Shown piece after piece: positions 1-7,026 of a DNA stretch of 17,891 nucleotides. The position numbers and the translations under genes were made by a program. The stretch is taken from contig LFFH01000022.1 of NCBI GenBank assembly GCA_001510455.1, forward strand, positions 1-17,891, given 5' to 3'. Position 1 is the first letter of the stretch, and every line of letters begins with the position of its first letter. Source of the stretch: Actinobacteria bacterium casp-actino8 (GTDB taxonomy: Bacteria; Actinomycetota; Acidimicrobiia; Acidimicrobiales; Ilumatobacteraceae). The notes beneath the pieces were generated by a model, which was given only the letters and a program-made list of their open reading frames with translations, was not told where the DNA came from and did not search any database.

Positions 1-339
1 CAGACGCATGGTCCGATAGAGGTGAGTGGCCAGATCTCGATCACCGAGGTTGAACCAGGTGTTGGCGGCCGCCGAGCCGACCGGACGCACGTCGATGTAA
101 CGAGACAGCGACTCCATGGTGCGCCAGCTCTCGTCGGAAAGTCCCCAACCTCGCTCGGGATCGATGGCTCCGGCCACGGTGTACGTCACGGTGTCGAGAT
201 CGGGGGAGACTCGAAGGCCATTGATCAGTGAGTCGTCGCCGGTGTTGACCACCGCGGTGATCGTCGATGGATCGACGGCGGTCATCAGCCCGCGTAAGAA
301 GCGAGCCGCTCCGACGCCCCCGGCGACGACAGTGATCAT
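1..339 (-). CDS. cofD: 2-phospho-L-lactate transferase CofD/FbiA (5' part only)
   Basis: This is the first 113 codons of a gene that continues beyond the left edge. The family transfers a phospholactyl-type group (in mycobacteria, from an enolpyruvyl-PP-guanosine donor) onto the deazaflavin Fo, a late cytoplasmic step of coenzyme F420 synthesis. The translation starts MITVVAGGVGAARFLRGL, with a glycine-rich nucleotide loop at residues 7-11. It then shows NTGDD (32-36), SPDLDTVTYTVAG and, near the visible end, WFNLGDRDLATHL; all are hallmarks of CofD. The ATG lies inside the stop region of the upstream glycosyltransferase as a 4-bp ATGA overlap, so translation is probably coupled and both genes share one transcript. 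No promoter of its own is visible. Family assignment is firm; only the C-terminal half is unseen. Confidence 0.93.
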   Translation of the reverse strand, partial: MITVVAGGVGAARFLRGLMTAVDPSTITAVVNTGDDSLINGLRVSPDLDTVTYTVAGAIDPERGWGLSDESWRTMESLSRYIDVRPVGSAAANTWFNLGDRDLATHLYRTMRL

Positions 340-1421
340 CCCGTCATTCTTCCGTAGAGGTCGATGAAACGGTCGACCGAGGTCGCCCAGGAGAATTCCG
401 CTCGTCGTGAGCGGCCGGCCTCGATCAGACGTCGACGAAGCGTTTCGTCGGTGAGCGCATCGGCGAGCCGACGTGCCAGTCCGTCGACGTCACTCGGTCG
501 GACGAAGAGGGCGGCATCACCGGCTATCTCGGGGATCGAGCCGGCATCGGATGCGACGATCGGAACATCGCACGACATGGCTTCGAGCAAAGGAAATCCG
601 AAGCCTTCGTCGAGAGAGGGATACGCCAGGACGGTCGCGTGACGAAGGATCCACGCCGCGCCGTCGTCGTCGACTCGTCCGAGTACGTGAATCCGCGAAC
701 GAGTGCCTGGAGGCGCGGCCGACAGAGCCGCTTCGACCAACGGCGCGTCATCACCCATCGATCCGGCGATCACGAGTCGGACGTCGGAGTGCTGGTCGGC
801 CAGACGCGTGAAGGACTCGATGAGAACCGGAACGTTCTTTCGGCGTTCGATCGTTCCGATGCATGCGATGAAAGGTTCGTCGACCAGTACCGAAGGCAAC
901 TGTGTCGGAATGGCGGTCGGTGCCGGACGCGGGTCGGTCGGTCCGAGATGGATCACTTCCACCCGCGCGTCGGGGAAGTGATCCGTGAGACGTCGGGCCG
1001 TGGCGTGTGAGGACGCATGAATCACTGCTCCGTCGTCGACCGAGCGACGCAGCGCGTTCATGGACAGACGAACGTCGGCGTGCACGTATTGCGGATGATC
1101 GAGTGCCCAACAGTCGTACACGCTCACCAGACGAGGTTTCTTGGTGGGTGGTACGACGTAATTGGTGCCGTGGACGACATCGACGTCACGCCACAGATGC
1201 TCGAGTCGAGGGCGCGACGTCGCGGCCCAGGTGCGCAGGGCCAGAGCCGCCGGAAGTGGAATCCGACGGGTGTCGGCGGCGAGACGGGCTCGAAGGCTGA
1301 GCACGTAGGGAACGATTCGCACATCGCGTTTCGACAACTCGTCGACGAGTCCTGAGGTGGCCCGGGCGATTCCCGTGGCCGGACCGTGCAGCGGACCGGT
1401 GTCGACGGCGATGGTCAGCAC
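336..1421 (-). CDS. Family 4 glycosyltransferase (GT-B fold)
   Basis: A 361-residue cytoplasmic glycosyltransferase of the GT4 type, which normally moves a sugar from an NDP-sugar donor to a lipid-linked or glycan acceptor. The N-terminal acceptor half has a Gly-rich segment (GPATGIARAT, about 13-22) typical of this clade. The C-terminal donor half begins near FIACIGTIERRKN (184-196), with the basic residues R193 and K195. It contains the EX7E motif in DEGFGFPLLEAM (E272 and E280), followed by VASDAGSIPEIAGDAALFV. The GTG start is supported by TACACT exactly 6 nt upstream, suggesting a leaderless mRNA; no Shine-Dalgarno is present. It overlaps cofD by 4 bp and diverges from gmd. Donor and acceptor cannot be read from sequence; GDP-mannose or a derivative is plausible from the neighbours. 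Confidence 0.9.
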   Translation of the reverse strand: MLTIAVDTGPLHGPATGIARATSGLVDELSKRDVRIVPYVLSLRARLAADTRRIPLPAALALRTWAATSRPRLEHLWRDVDVVHGTNYVVPPTKKPRLVSVYDCWALDHPQYVHADVRLSMNALRRSVDDGAVIHASSHATARRLTDHFPDARVEVIHLGPTDPRPAPTAIPTQLPSVLVDEPFIACIGTIERRKNVPVLIESFTRLADQHSDVRLVIAGSMGDDAPLVEAALSAAPPGTRSRIHVLGRVDDDGAAWILRHATVLAYPSLDEGFGFPLLEAMSCDVPIVASDAGSIPEIAGDAALFVRPSDVDGLARRLADALTDETLRRRLIEAGRSRRAEFSWATSVDRFIDLYGRMTG

Positions 1422-1427
1422 GTGACG

Positions 1428-1433
1428 AGTGTA
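1428..1433 (-). promoter_or_regulatory. -10-like box of the glycosyltransferase-cofD operon (TACACT)
   Basis: On the minus strand TACACT is followed by exactly six bases (CGTCAC) and then the GTG start codon. The expected transcription start is at or next to the G of GTG, giving a leaderless message. No convincing -35 hexamer is seen. The same hexamer-N6-start arrangement recurs at three other genes in the window. Confidence 0.5.
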
Positions 1434-1439
1434 CGACCG

Positions 1440-1445
1440 TAGAAT
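1440..1445 (+). promoter_or_regulatory. -10-like box of gmd (TAGAAT)
   Basis: TAGAAT lies 38 bp upstream of the gmd ATG in a 62-bp divergent intergenic region and matches the actinobacterial TANNNT -10 consensus. It is 6 bp from the oppositely directed TACACT box of the glycosyltransferase. The two promoters would therefore overlap, each using the other's -10 as spacer. No clear -35 is seen. Confidence 0.4.
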
Positions 1446-1472
1446 GCGCCGACGCCCTCGACGGGCATTGAC

Positions 1473-1479
1473 GAAGGAG
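1473..1479 (+). promoter_or_regulatory. Shine-Dalgarno of gmd (GAAGGAG)
   Basis: GAAGGAG ends 4 nt before the ATG and fixes the gmd start. This leadered, SD-led gene contrasts with the leaderless-looking glycosyltransferase on the other side of the same intergenic region. Confidence 0.7.
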
Positions 1480-1483
1480 TCCC

Positions 1484-2482
1484 ATGCCCCGCGCCCTCAT
1501 CACCGGAGTCACTGGCCAGGACGGCCAGCACCTGGCTCACCTTCTTCACGAGAAGGGTTACGAGGTGTTCGGCGTCGTCAAGGGTCAGAACAACCCCAAG
1601 CTCGAGATGATGCGGGACGAATTTCCGTTCGTCGAGATCGTTCCGGGTGATCTGGCCGACCTTCCGTCACTCGTGAAGGCGCTCGAAGTCGCGAACCCCG
1701 ACGAGGTGTACAACCTGGCTGCGATCTCGTTCGTGGCGTTGTCGTGGAACCAGGCCGAACTGACGTCGAACCTCACGGGAACGGGAGTTCTTCGCATGCT
1801 CGAAGCGGTTCGCATGGTGGGAGGGGCCGAGAACAACCCCATTCGCTTCTATCAGGCCTCGTCATCGGAAATGTTCGGCAAGGTTCGCGAGATCCCGCAA
1901 TCGGAGAAGACGGCGTTTCATCCGCGTTCGCCATACGGGTGTGCGAAGGTCTTCGGACATCACATCACCGTCAACTACCGAGAGAGCTACGGCCTCTATG
2001 CGTGTTCGGGAATTCTCTTCAACCACGAAGGGCCCCGACGAGGTGTCGAATTCGTGACACGAAAGGTCACCAACGCAGCCGCGCGTATTCGGCTCGGACT
2101 TCAGGACGAATTGGTGATGGGCAATCTCGACGCCAAGCGCGACTGGGGATATGCGGGTGACTACGTGAAGGCGATGTGGCTGATGCTTCAGCAGCCCGAA
2201 CCCGACGACTACGTGATCGCCACCGGAGAGACTCACACGATCGAAGAACTCGTCCAGCTGGCCTTCGCCGAGGTGGGACTCGACGATTGGAAGAAATACG
2301 TCCGACAGGATCCGAAGTTCTTCCGGCCGGCCGAGGTCGATCTCCTCATCGGTGACGCGTCGAAGGCCCGAGAGCAGCTCGGCTGGGAACCCGAAGTCAC
2401 CTTCCCGGAACTCGTGAAGATGATGGTCGCCCACGATCTGCAGCGAGAGGCCACCAAGGCCGGTCTTGCGATCCCGTCCTGA
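1484..2482 (+). CDS. gmd: GDP-mannose 4,6-dehydratase
   Basis: An extended short-chain dehydrogenase that converts GDP-mannose to GDP-4-keto-6-deoxy-D-mannose, the precursor of GDP-fucose, GDP-rhamnose or GDP-perosamine, in the cytoplasm. The NADP-binding loop is GVTGQDG (residues 8-14). The catalytic set is visible: SSSEMFG (S127 and E129, equivalent to the Thr and Glu of E. coli Gmd) and the Tyr-Lys pair in SPYGCAK (Y151, K155). [22 protein letters not shown] and [14 protein letters not shown] are strongly Gmd-specific. At 332 residues it is slightly shorter than many family members. The ATG is fixed by a good SD. Its stop codon is immediately adjacent to that of the convergent flippase gene. 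No reductase that would finish the sugar is found in the window. Confidence 0.94.
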   Translation: MPRALITGVTGQDGQHLAHLLHEKGYEVFGVVKGQNNPKLEMMRDEFPFVEIVPGDLADLPSLVKALEVANPDEVYNLAAISFVALSWNQAELTSNLTGTGVLRMLEAVRMVGGAENNPIRFYQASSSEMFGKVREIPQSEKTAFHPRSPYGCAKVFGHHITVNYRESYGLYACSGILFNHEGPRRGVEFVTRKVTNAAARIRLGLQDELVMGNLDAKRDWGYAGDYVKAMWLMLQQPEPDDYVIATGETHTIEELVQLAFAEVGLDDWKKYVRQDPKFFRPAEVDLLIGDASKAREQLGWEPEVTFPELVKMMVAHDLQREATKAGLAIPS

Positions 2483-3829
2483 TCAGCCCTCGAGTGGGCG
2501 GTCGGTGAAGGCCTCCAAGGCCGAGCTGGCGTCGGGCGTGAGACCCTCGGCGAGTCGTCGTCGCAGTGAGATCGCGAAGACCACGAGTCCGCAGATGGAA
2601 CTGGCCACGAGGCCGATCTCGACGCGTAGATACAAGTCGTCGGCTCCGACCGCAGTGGCGACGACGAACACGGCCATCGAGACCAACCAGCCCAGGCCGA
2701 CGACGGCGTGTCCGTGCAGAGCGATCACGGCTTGAGCGGTGGCCAGCGCCACCATGTAGATCGAACTTCCGAGAGCAAGAAGGGTGAGGGTGCGCCGATC
2801 GAGCCCTCCGTCGTACACGACGTCGAGCAGTGGTGGACCGATCAGGAACGATCCGACGGTTCCGATGGCGCCGACGCCGATCACGACGAGCAGAAGTCGT
2901 CGAAAGCCGTTGCGAAACTCCTGGAGGTCGTTTTGCGCCGCGAGTCGTGCGAGTCGGGGGAGGAGAGCTGCTTGCACGGCCTGGAAGAGGAACAGTGGGA
3001 TACGAGCGAGGAGAACGCCGTTTCCGAAACGGGTGACACGTTCGGCTTCATCGGAGCGGGCGAGAATGTCGACCGCGATCGGCCCGGCGTTGACGAGCCC
3101 GGCCCCCATGAGCGAACCGAGCAGGAGCCAACCGAGGTTGGGTGTGACTTCGCTCCAGGGTGCCTCGGGTCCGCTGTCGGTGGTCAGGCGGCCCCGCGCC
3201 ACCACGTAGGCCACACCGGTGAGTGGTGAGAGAGCGACCAGCAAGGCGTACGCCCCGACGTTGGTGACGTCGAGCTGCCACAAAACGACGGCACCCACGA
3301 CGCGAACGAATCCGTCGGCCCCCATGACGATTCCGTACGACGAGAATCGAGCCTGGCCGGAGCAGATACCGCGTGCCAGGTGAGCCGGTGCATAGGCCAT
3401 GAAGGCGATGATCAGCGATGCGGTGACGAGGGCGTAACCCTCGAAGAATTCTCGGGTGGCGATCGAACTGAAACCGGCCATCACGGCCACCACGACGGCG
3501 GCGATGGCGACACCGAGTGGAACCACCCGTGCCACGATCGGCCGACCACCGATTCCGAGTGCGCGCCGGTGGGCGAGGGCGCGTCCCATTTCCTGCTCGA
3601 GGGGCAAGAAGAAGCCGGGCGCCACGACGAAGGTGGCGAACCACAGCGCGACGATCGGTTTGAAGTCGTCCTTGCCCAGGGCTTCCTGGCCGACCTTGAA
3701 GAAGAGGTAACTCGACAGACCGGCGATCACGAGTCCGACACCGACGGCCGTGGTGCCCTCGGGCAGGGAAGTTCGGGGCTCGACGCCCTGGTCGGTCTCA
3801 CTCATCGTGGCGTCGTCGTCTCCGCTCAT
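2483..3829 (-). CDS. Polysaccharide flippase-like multi-pass membrane protein (MOP/Wzx-like)
   Basis: A 448-residue integral membrane protein with roughly 12 to 14 hydrophobic segments separated by short charged loops, from about residue 25 to the C-terminus. The distribution and the loop style resemble MOP-superfamily polysaccharide exporters (Wzx/MurJ/MATE-like), which move lipid-linked glycans across the cytoplasmic membrane. There is no single diagnostic motif, so this is a family-level call. I start it at ATG 3829 (MSGDDDATMSETDQG) because GGAGG sits 8 nt upstream. A longer frame back to 3928 would run into the divergent glycosyltransferase start, and an ATG at 3805 is a weaker alternative without a comparable SD. 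Neighbouring gmd, manB and glycosyltransferases support a role in exporting a mannose-derived envelope glycan. Confidence 0.75.
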   Translation of the reverse strand: MSGDDDATMSETDQGVEPRTSLPEGTTAVGVGLVIAGLSSYLFFKVGQEALGKDDFKPIVALWFATFVVAPGFFLPLEQEMGRALAHRRALGIGGRPIVARVVPLGVAIAAVVVAVMAGFSSIATREFFEGYALVTASLIIAFMAYAPAHLARGICSGQARFSSYGIVMGADGFVRVVGAVVLWQLDVTNVGAYALLVALSPLTGVAYVVARGRLTTDSGPEAPWSEVTPNLGWLLLGSLMGAGLVNAGPIAVDILARSDEAERVTRFGNGVLLARIPLFLFQAVQAALLPRLARLAAQNDLQEFRNGFRRLLLVVIGVGAIGTVGSFLIGPPLLDVVYDGGLDRRTLTLLALGSSIYMVALATAQAVIALHGHAVVGLGWLVSMAVFVVATAVGADDLYLRVEIGLVASSICGLVVFAISLRRRLAEGLTPDASSALEAFTDRPLEG

Positions 3830-3836
3830 CGTCAGG

Positions 3837-3851
3837 TCCTCCACGCTAGCG
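3837..3851 (-). promoter_or_regulatory. Start-region element of the flippase gene: CGCTAGCGTGGAGGA
   Basis: This 15-bp element combines a perfect 8-bp palindrome (CGCTAGCG), a TAGCGT hexamer fitting the TANNNT -10 consensus, and the GGAGGA Shine-Dalgarno, which ends 7 nt before the ATG at 3829. The identical 15-mer lies in the same position before manB. If TAGCGT is really the -10, the transcript would start at or after the SD and have a leader of only about 6 nt. SD function and -10 function therefore conflict, and only one may be real. Confidence 0.45.
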
Positions 3852-3903
3852 ATGAGGGGGGTGTCGGACAGGGGAGCGACCTCATCGGGGCTGGCCACAC
3901 GGG

Positions 3904-3909
3904 TAGCCT
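3904..3909 (+). promoter_or_regulatory. -10-like box of the GT2/DUF5719/thioredoxin operon (TAGCCT)
   Basis: TAGCCT matches TANNNT and is separated from the GTG at 3919 by 9 nt, giving a predicted leader of only a few bases. There is no SD before this GTG. No clear -35 is seen in the 89-bp region shared with the divergent flippase gene. Confidence 0.35.
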
Positions 3910-3918
3910 TCGCCCATC

Positions 3919-6900
3919 GTGGCCTCACCCTCCACCCCGACCGAGCCCCTCGTGGGCCAGGCGGAGCCGGGTGGGGCGGTCCCCGGGGTCGTGGCCGCGG
4001 TGGTGGTCGCCCCGTCCAGTCCCGACCTGGCCGACGTCTTGACGTCCCTGGCCGCCCAGGACTATCCCTCGGTCCAGGTCGTTCTTCTCGTGACCTCGAA
4101 CGACGAGACCGTCATCTCGGCGCATCGCGACCTTGCGCAGTCGATGCTTCCGACCGCCCATGTGCGGGGGGTGGGGGACATCGGATTCGCTCGGGCCGCC
4201 AATCAGGTGTTGCGGTTGGTCGAAGGTGACGGCGGCCTGTTCCTCCTGATGCACGACGACGTCGCGTTGGCGCCGGACGCGATCCGGCGTCTCGTGGAGG
4301 AGATGTTCCGGTCGAACGCCGGTGTGCTCGGACCGAAACTCGTCAGGTGGGAGGCGCCAGGGGTCTTGTCGTCGGTGGGGTTCGATGTCGATCGATTCGG
4401 TGAACTCGACGACGGTCTCGAACCTCTCGAACTCGATCAGGAGCAGCACGATGCAACCGGTGACAAGTTCGCTCTGTCGTCGGCGTGCTTGCTGATCCGA
4501 GCCGATTTGTTCCGACGTCTCGGCGGATTCGACATCGATCACGCGTACCACGGTGAGGCACTCGATCTCTGCTGGCGAGCTCACGTCGCCGGCGCTCGGG
4601 TCGTGATCGTTCCCGATGCCGTCGGGCGCCACCGCCAGGCGATGTTCCATCGTGCTCCGACGTTGGTGAGCGAAGTCGATGCCGAACGTCAGCGATTGGC
4701 CACCGTCGTGTCGGCGACCGGCGGGCTACGTCTCGTGACCGTCATTCCCGGCCTCGTGATTCTCGGCGTCTCGACGGCGCTGGTCGCGTTGTTACGCGGA
4801 CGCCCCAGGGCGTCGGCGGCGCGCCTCGTCGCGCTGGTGTCACTATTGACCGGATTGCCTCGCATCATCTCGCGGCGCCGGCGAGTCGCAGGAATTCGGA
4901 CCGTACCCGACCGCGAGATCGCCGATCTCCAGGTGCGGGGAAGTGTCCGGTGGAATCGATTCCGACGAGGTCGGGCGCGCCACGCCGATCTCGACGAGGT
5001 CGTGTCCGAACGTTCGACGGCGTCGATGGTCGTGTGGGGTGTGCTCATCGCTCTGTTGTTGGTCGGAGGTCGACGTGTCGTCACCGACGGCATCCGACCC
5101 ATCGGCGAGTTGTTGCCGATTCCCGATTCGCCGTTCGACATGATCCGGTCCCACCTGTCGGGCTGGTGGAACCGCGGACTCGGCGACACGACGGCTCAAC
5201 CCACCGGACTTCTGCTGCTCGGTGTCGCCGGAATCGTGTCGTTCGCGCAGATGGGACTGGTACAGACCCTCGGCGTCCTCGGAGCGCTTCTCCTCGGATG
5301 GTCGGGTGCATCGCGCCTCGTGCCGGGTCGAGGTGGACTCGTGGCCGCCGTGGTGTACGCCGCCGTTCCACTTCCCTACGCAGCGATCGCCTCGGGTCGC
5401 CTGGCGGCTTTGGTCGCTTACGCCGTGATCCCTTGGACCGTGGTGCTGGCTCGCCGAGTGGTCGATGACGTGACGATCGAAGAGAGAATTCCATCGCTCG
5501 CTCGTCTCGTGATCCTGATCGCCGTGGCCGCCGCATTCGCCCCGTCCGCGGCGATGGTCGCGCTCGTCGTTCTGGTCGTGGTGGCCGTTGCGTCGCTCGT
5601 CGGCGGCGATTCGTGGCGCCGTTCGGTCATGACGATCGCTGTTTCGCTCGTGGCCTTCACGGGTGCCATCGTTCTCCAGCTTCCGTGGTCGTTGCGCTTT
5701 CTCGACGGTGACGGATGGATCGCAGTCGTCGGAAGCCCCGAGCGTCTGACCGCCGACCGCGGACTCTGGCGACTCCTGCGATTCGACATCGGCCCGGCTG
5801 CTCTCGGTGGCCTCGTGATCGGTGTGTACGTCGCTCTTCTGGTCGGACTGTTGGTCGCACGATCGGCCCGACTGATCGGAGCGTTCACTGCCGTCCTCGT
5901 GTCGTCACTCTTCCTCGTTCTGGCCGTCACTGCCGATGGTGGAGCATGGTGGCTGCCTCAGGCCGGAGTTCTTCTGGCCCCGGTTGCGTTCGCACTTGCT
6001 CTCGGCGCCGGAAATCTCGTTCTGTCCTTCCAGTTCGACGTTCGTGGAGGTCGTTTCGGATTCCGACAGCCGGCGAGCATCATCGCTTTCGTCGCCATGT
6101 TCATCGGTTGTCTTCCTCTCGCGGCGGCGGCCGTCGACGGAAGATGGCAGCAACCGTCCACGAGTTTCGTCAGTCAACTCGACGAATTGTTGGCCGATCC
6201 GGCGTCGAGTGGCGACTATCGCGTCCTGGTTGTGGGTGATCCCGAGCTCGTTCCCGGTGCCGATCGCTTCCACGCCGAGGGGATCGCGTACTCGATCGTC
6301 GACGGAGGCCGATTCGACGTGAACGAGACGTGGTCGGCGCCCGGATCGGTGGACGGACGAGTCGTGGACGACGTTCTCACGGCCATGGCCACCCGTTCGA
6401 CCGCCCGGGCCGGACGTCTGATGGCACCATTCGGAATTCGCTACGTCGTCGTTCCCGTCGTCGACCGGGTGAGGTCGACGACCGAATCGCCGCGGCCACT
6501 TCCTGCCGGGTTGGTCGCGGCCCTTCGTGAACAGCTCGATCTTCGTTCGGTGTACAGCCCGGCGAGCATGATCGTGTTCGAGAACGAGCAGTGGATCTCG
6601 ACGACGGCCATGTTGAGTGATGCCGCCGCCGAGGCGAGTGAACTCGGTGGCGCCGGTGCTCTCGTACGAACGGAATTCGGAAGCACCCGCCCGGTGCTCT
6701 CCGGTACGACCGCATGGTCGGGTCCGAGCGAACCTCTCGGACCCGGTTACGTGCATCTCGGCGTTCCGTTCGACGACCGTTGGTCGATCGACATCGACGG
6801 ACGCCGTGTCGATGCACAGGGATCCTTCGGATCGGTGATGGCCTTCCCGCTCGACGGACGCGGCGAGGTTTCGTTGCACTACGACCGTCCGCTCGGTCGT

Positions 6901-7026
6901 TGGGCCTGGTTCGTCCTTCAGATCGCCGTCTGGGCCGTCGTGCTGGTGGCGGTGCGACGGCGTCGTCGCGTGCCGAAGATCGATCCGGCGGCGATCGTCC
7001 CGATCGATTCGGGGGACGACCGATGA
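3919..7026 (+). CDS. Large GT2 glycosyltransferase fused to a polytopic membrane region and an extracytoplasmic domain
   Basis: A 1035-residue protein in three parts. Residues about 22-245 form a GT-A family 2 domain with the DXD-like HDDV (112-115), the acceptor-region segment KFALSSACLLIRADLFRRLGG ending near 203, and GEALDLCWR (212-220). This last motif usually reads ED.D, and here has Ala for the first Asp. From about 265 to 735 there are about ten or more hydrophobic segments, beginning with VIPGLVILGVSTALVALL. The stretch after about 735 is a soluble, probably extracytoplasmic region containing FGIRYVVVPVVD (near 835), closed by one last membrane segment (about 995-1013) and an Arg-rich cytoplasmic tail. 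Very large GT2 membrane proteins of this kind occur in the comparable locus of other actinobacteria (from memory). Substrate is unknown; a lipid-linked or envelope glycan is likely. The GTG start follows a TAGCCT box. Confidence 0.87.
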   Translation: MASPSTPTEPLVGQAEPGGAVPGVVAAVVVAPSSPDLADVLTSLAAQDYPSVQVVLLVTSNDETVISAHRDLAQSMLPTAHVRGVGDIGFARAANQVLRLVEGDGGLFLLMHDDVALAPDAIRRLVEEMFRSNAGVLGPKLVRWEAPGVLSSVGFDVDRFGELDDGLEPLELDQEQHDATGDKFALSSACLLIRADLFRRLGGFDIDHAYHGEALDLCWRAHVAGARVVIVPDAVGRHRQAMFHRAPTLVSEVDAERQRLATVVSATGGLRLVTVIPGLVILGVSTALVALLRGRPRASAARLVALVSLLTGLPRIISRRRRVAGIRTVPDREIADLQVRGSVRWNRFRRGRARHADLDEVVSERSTASMVVWGVLIALLLVGGRRVVTDGIRPIGELLPIPDSPFDMIRSHLSGWWNRGLGDTTAQPTGLLLLGVAGIVSFAQMGLVQTLGVLGALLLGWSGASRLVPGRGGLVAAVVYAAVPLPYAAIASGRLAALVAYAVIPWTVVLARRVVDDVTIEERIPSLARLVILIAVAAAFAPSAAMVALVVLVVVAVASLVGGDSWRRSVMTIAVSLVAFTGAIVLQLPWSLRFLDGDGWIAVVGSPERLTADRGLWRLLRFDIGPAALGGLVIGVYVALLVGLLVARSARLIGAFTAVLVSSLFLVLAVTADGGAWWLPQAGVLLAPVAFALALGAGNLVLSFQFDVRGGRFGFRQPASIIAFVAMFIGCLPLAAAAVDGRWQQPSTSFVSQLDELLADPASSGDYRVLVVGDPELVPGADRFHAEGIAYSIVDGGRFDVNETWSAPGSVDGRVVDDVLTAMATRSTARAGRLMAPFGIRYVVVPVVDRVRSTTESPRPLPAGLVAALREQLDLRSVYSPASMIVFENEQWISTTAMLSDAAAEASELGGAGALVRTEFGSTRPVLSGTTAWSGPSEPLGPGYVHLGVPFDDRWSIDIDGRRVDAQGSFGSVMAFPLDGRGEVSLHYDRPLGRWAWFVLQIAVWAVVLVAVRRRRRVPKIDPAAIVPIDSGDDR

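Noticed and set aside
1467..1472. TTGACG as a -35 box near gmd
   Set aside because: It is about 15 bp before the ATG, with no room for a -10 and a leader.
6714..7022. Extension of the DUF5719-like frame upstream of 7023
   Set aside because: The extra 103 residues are Arg/Ser-rich, lie inside the glycosyltransferase gene and would hide the signal peptide.
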